Shown here: piece by piece, positions 59,901-64,000 of the stretch
How the letters are laid out: each line of letters begins with the position of its first letter
Numbering within the stretch: position 1 is the first letter of the stretch
NCBI GenBank assembly: GCA_040954595.2
Contig: CM082590.2
Location: forward strand, 10,726,001 to 10,790,000
Direction: 5' to 3'
From: Balanoglossus misakiensis
Taxonomy: Eukaryota > Hemichordata
Length of the DNA stretch: 64,000 nt
Made by a program: the position numbers and the translations under genes
The notes under the pieces: generated by a model
What the model was told of the DNA's origin: nothing
Databases searched by the model: none
The model's input: only the letters and a program-made list of their open reading frames with translations

Positions 59901-62900
59901 CATTTTTTGAAAAAAACCATGGGTTATAGCTCAGGAAAATGTTCAAAAATCGACGATTTTTCGACTTTGCGAATTTTCAAAATTTGGTCATTTTTTGAAA
60001 AAAACCATGGGTTATAGCTCAGGAAAATGTTCAAAAATCGACGATTTTTCGACTTTGCGAATTTTCAAAATTTGGTCATTTTTTGAAAAAAAACATGGGT
60101 TATAGCTCAGGAAAATGTTCAAAAATCGACGATTTTTCGACTTTGCGAATTTTCAAAATTTGGTCATTTTTTGAAAAAACCATGGGTTATAGCTCAGGAA
60201 AATGTTCAAAAATCGACGATTTTTCGACTTTTCGAATTTTCAAAATTTTGTCATTTTTTGAAAAAAACCATGGGTTATAGCTCAGGAAAATGTTCAAAAA
60301 TCGACGATTTTTCGAATTTGCGAATTTTCAAAATTTGGCCATTTTTTGAAAAAAACCATGGGTTATAGCTCAGGAAAATGTTCAAAAATCGACGATTTTT
60401 CGACTTTCCGAATTTTCAAAATTTGGACATTTTTTGAAAAAACCATGGGTTATAGCTCAGGAAAATGTTCAAAAATCGACGATTTTTCGACTTTGCGAAT
60501 TTTCAAAATTTGGTCATTTTTTGAAAAAAACCATGGGTTATAGCTCAGGAAAATGTTCAAAAATCGACGATTTTTCGACTTTGCGAATTTTCAAAATTTG
60601 GTCATTTTTTGAAAAAACCATGGGTTATAGCTCAGGAAAATGTTCAAAAATCGACGATTTTTCGACTTTTCGAATTTTCAAAATCTGGTCATTTTTTGAA
60701 AAAAACCATGGGTTATAGCTCAGGAAAATGTTCAAAAATCGACGATTTTTCGACTTTGCGAATTTTCAAAATTTGGTCATTTTTTGAAAAAAACCATGGG
60801 TTATAGCTCAGGAAAATGTTCAAAAATCGACGATTTTTCGACTTTGCGAATTTTCAAAATTTGGTCATTTTTTGAAAAAAACCATGGGTTATAGCTCAGG
60901 AAAATGTTCAAAAATCGACGATTTTTCGACTTTACGAATTTTCAAAATCTGGCCATTTTTTGAAAAAAACCATGGGTTATAGCTCAGGAAAATGTTCAAA
61001 AATCGACGATTTTTCGACTTTGCGAATTTTCAAAATTTGGTCATTTTTTGAAAAAACCATGGGTTATAGCTCAGGAAAATGTTCAAAAATCGACGATTTT
61101 TCGACTTTTCGAATTTTCAAAATTTGGTCATTTTTTGAAAAAAACCATGGGTTATAGCTCAGGAAAATGTTCAAAAATCGACGATTTTTCGAATTTGCGA
61201 ATTTTCAAAATTTGGCCATTTTTTGAAAAAAACCATGGGTTATAGCTCAGGAAAATGTTCAAAAATCGACGATTTTTCGACTTTGCGAATTTTCAAAATT
61301 TGGTCATTTTTTGAAAAAACGGTGGGTTATAGCTCAGGAAAATGTTCAAAAATCGACGATTTTTCGACTTTGCGAATTTTCAAAATTTGGTCATTTTTTG
61401 AAAAAAACCATGGGTTATAGCTCAGGAAAATGTTCAAAAATCGACGATTTTTCGACTTTGCGAATTTTCAAAATTTGGTCATTTTTTGAAAAAACCATGG
61501 GTTATAGCTCAGGAAAATGTTCAAAAATCGACGATTTTTCGACTTTTCGAATTTTCAAAATCTGGTCATTTTTTGAAAAAAACCATGGGTTATAGCTCAG
61601 GAAAATGTTCAAAAATCGACGATTTTTCGACTTTGCGAATTTTCAAAATTTGGTCATTTTTTGAAAAAAACCATGGGTTATAGCTCAGGAAAATGTTCAA
61701 AAATCGACGATTTTTCAACTTTGCGAATTTTCAAAATTTGGTCATTTTTTGAAAAAAACCATGGGTTATAGCTCAGGAAAATGTTCAAAAATCGACGATT
61801 TTTCGACTTTGCGAATTTTCAAAATTTGGTCATTTTTTGAAAAAAACCATGGGTTATAGCTCAGGAAAATGTTCAAAAATCGACGATTTTTCGACTTTGC
61901 GAATTTTCAAAATTTGGTCATTTTTTGAAAAAAACCATGGGTTATAGCTCAGGAAAATGTTCAAAAATCGACGATTTTTCGACTTTGCGAATTTTCAAAA
62001 TTTGGTCATTTTTTGAAAAAAACCATGGGTTATAGCTCAGGAAAATGTTCAAAAATCGACGATTTTTCGACTTTGCGAATTTTCAAAATTTGGTCATTTT
62101 TTAAAAAAACCATGGGTTATAGCTCAGGAAAATGTTCAAAAATCGACGATTTTTCGACTTTGCGAATTTTCAAAATCTGGCCATTTTTTGAAAAAAACCA
62201 TGGGTTATAGCTCAGGAAAATGTTCAAAAATCGACGATTTTTCGACTTTGCGAATTTTCAAAATTTGGTCATTTTTTGAAAAAAACCATGGGTTATAGCT
62301 CAGGAAAATGTTCAAAAATCGACGATTTTTCGACTTTGCGAATTTTCAAAATTTGGTCATTTTTTGAAAAAACCATGGGTTATAGCTCAGGAAAATGTTC
62401 AAAAATCGACGATTTTTCGACTTTTCGAATTTTCAAAATCTGGTCATTTTTTGAAAAAAACCATGGGTTATAGCTCAGGAAAATGTTCAAAAATCGACGA
62501 TTTTTCGACTTTGCGAATTTTCAAAATTTGGTCATTTTTTGAAAAAAACCATGGGTTATAGCTCAGGAAAATGTTCAAAAATCGACGATTTTTCGACTTT
62601 GCGAATTTTCAAAATTTGGTCATTTTTTGAAAAAAACCATGGGTTATAGCTCAGGAAAATGTTCAAAAATCGACGATTTTTCGACTTTACGAATTTTCAA
62701 AATCTGGCCATTTTTTGAAAAAAACCATGGGTTATAGCTCAGGAAAATGTTCAAAAATCGACGATTTTTCGACTTTGCGAATTTTCAAAATTTGGTCATT
62801 TTTTGAAAAAACCATGGGTTATAGCTCAGGAAAATGTTCAAAAATCGACGATTTTTCGACTTTTCGAATTTTCAAAATTTGGTCATTTTTTGAAAAAAAC

Positions 62901-64000
62901 CATGGGTTATAGCTCAGGAAAATGTTCAAAAATCGACGATTTTTCGAATTTGCGAATTTTCAAAATTTGGCCATTTTTTGAAAAAAACCATGGGTTATAG
63001 CTCAGGAAAATGTTCAAAAATCGACGATTTTTCGACTTTGCGAATTTTCAAAATTTGGTCATTTTTTGAAAAAACGGTGGGTTATAGCTCAGGAAAATGT
63101 TCAAAAATCGACGATTTTTCGACTTTGCGAATTTTCAAAATTTGGTCATTTTTTGAAAAAAACCATGGGTTATAGCTCAGGAAAATGTTCAAAAATCGAC
63201 GATTTTTCGACTTTGCGAATTTTCAAAATTTGGTCATTTTTTGAAAAAACCATGGGTTATAGCTCAGGAAAATGTTCAAAAATCGACGATTTTTCGACTT
63301 TTCGAATTTTCAAAATCTGGTCATTTTTTGAAAAAAACCATGGGTTATAGCTCAGGAAAATGTTCAAAAATCGACGATTTTTCGACTTTGCGAATTTTCA
63401 AAATTTGGTCATTTTTTGAAAAAAACCATGGGTTATAGCTCAGGAAAATGTTCAAAAATCGACGATTTTTCAACTTTGCGAATTTTCAAAATTTGGTCAT
63501 TTTTTGAAAAAAACCATGGGTTATAGCTCAGGAAAATGTTCAAAAATCGACGATTTTTCGACTTTGCGAATTTTCAAAATTTGGTCATTTTTTGAAAAAA
63601 ACCATGGGTTATAGCTCAGGAAAATGTTCAAAAATCGACGATTTTTCGACTTTGCGAATTTTCAAAATTTGGTCATTTTTTGAAAAAAACCATGGGTTAT
63701 AGCTCAGGAAAATGTTCAAAAATCGACGATTTTTCGACTTTGCGAATTTTCAAAATTTGGTCATTTTTTGAAAAAAACCATGGGTTATAGCTCAGGAAAA
63801 TGTTCAAAAATCGACGATTTTTCGACTTTGCGAATTTTCAAAATTTGGTCATTTTTTAAAAAAACCATGGGTTATAGCTCAGGAAAATGTTCAAAAATCG
63901 ACGATTTTTCGACTTTGCGAATTTTCAAAATCTGGCCATTTTTTGAAAAAAACCATGGGTTATAGCTCAGGAAAATGTTCAAAAATCGACGATTTTTCGA
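41957..64000 (+). repeat. 87-88 bp satellite array, right arm (about 251 units, runs off window)
   Basis: Same unit as the left arm, plus orientation. Extra unit types are common here: GACTTTTCG, GACTTTACG, GAATTTGCG and GGCCATT in place of GACTTTGCG and GGTCATT. Block duplications are visible at offsets of about 528, 877, 1,141, 1,490 and 1,755 bp, all near whole multiples of the monomer. No interruption by other DNA was seen up to the window end. Confidence 0.98.
60490..64000 (+). repeat. tandem higher-order duplication, 1,755-bp period
   Basis: Rare markers repeat exactly 1,755 bp apart: GGTGGGTTATAG (in place of CATGGGTTATAG) at 61321 and 63076, and TTTTTCAACTTTGCG with its CAACT at 61716 and 63471. 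The sequence of unit types matches across about 20 monomers, so the last 3.5 kb is two copies of one 20-mer. The left limit is approximate. Confidence 0.85.

Noticed and set aside
28259-63965. Dozens of 60-280 codon ORFs with repeated KKPWVIAQENV or MGYSSGKCSKIDDF motifs
   Set aside because: They are translations of the satellite unit in its two stop-free frames, shift frame whenever a unit is 88 bp, and have no gene structure.
28212-64000. CRISPR array
   Set aside because: The 87-88 bp units are contiguous and near identical, with no variable spacers and no cas genes, and the context is a spliced animal genome.

Overview
The window is eukaryotic and metazoan. It contains two complete, spliced, conserved animal genes with GT..AG introns and long non-coding introns, plus a decayed zinc-finger/hAT region, small DNA-transposon remnants and a very large satellite array. 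Species cannot be fixed from the sequence. Full CRHBP and GAMT orthologues, exon junctions shared with vertebrates, long poly-G/poly-C runs and roughly 40% GC suit an invertebrate such as an invertebrate deuterostome, but that is inference.

Layout. (1) 968-12,666, minus strand: a seven-exon gene for corticotropin-releasing-factor-binding protein (CRHBP, 317 aa). It has a signal-peptide exon, ten ordered cysteines and a 7.6-kb first intron. The surrounding DNA is unusually rich in perfect TGACGTCA (CRE) octamers. A possible exon of another gene lies at 104-234. (2) About 12.7-17.4 kb: intergenic, with microsatellites and one suspected dispersed repeat. (3) 17.48-20.1 kb, plus strand: tandemly repeated exon-like cassettes, then broken and duplicated C2H2 zinc-finger exons, then two intact exons of a hAT-type transposase-like protein. 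(4) 20.5-20.8 kb, minus strand: a short helix-hairpin-helix ORF, probably from a mobile element. (5) 21,988-26,126, plus strand: guanidinoacetate N-methyltransferase (GAMT, 239 aa, four coding exons). Its intron 1 carries a 225-bp TTAA-flanked MITE and its intron 3 a 258-bp foldback element. (6) 26.3-28.2 kb: a mostly featureless spacer, then a possible transposon end and an unidentified open frame.

(7) About 28,212 to the end: more than 35 kb of one satellite with an 87-88 bp unit, roughly 400 copies, still running at the window edge. Units face one way from 28.2 to 41.96 kb and the other way from 41.96 kb onward, meeting at a 14-bp perfect palindrome. The two arms share rare linked variants in mirrored order but are not mirror images in detail. 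Both arms contain multi-monomer block duplications (about 1,754-1,755 bp, i.e. 20 monomers, in each arm). Two of three frames on one strand of the unit lack stops, so long repetitive ORFs appear; these are not treated as genes.

CRHBP (a secreted peptide-binding protein) and GAMT (creatine synthesis) are not expected to work together; they are neighbours. The most unusual part of the window is the two-orientation satellite array.
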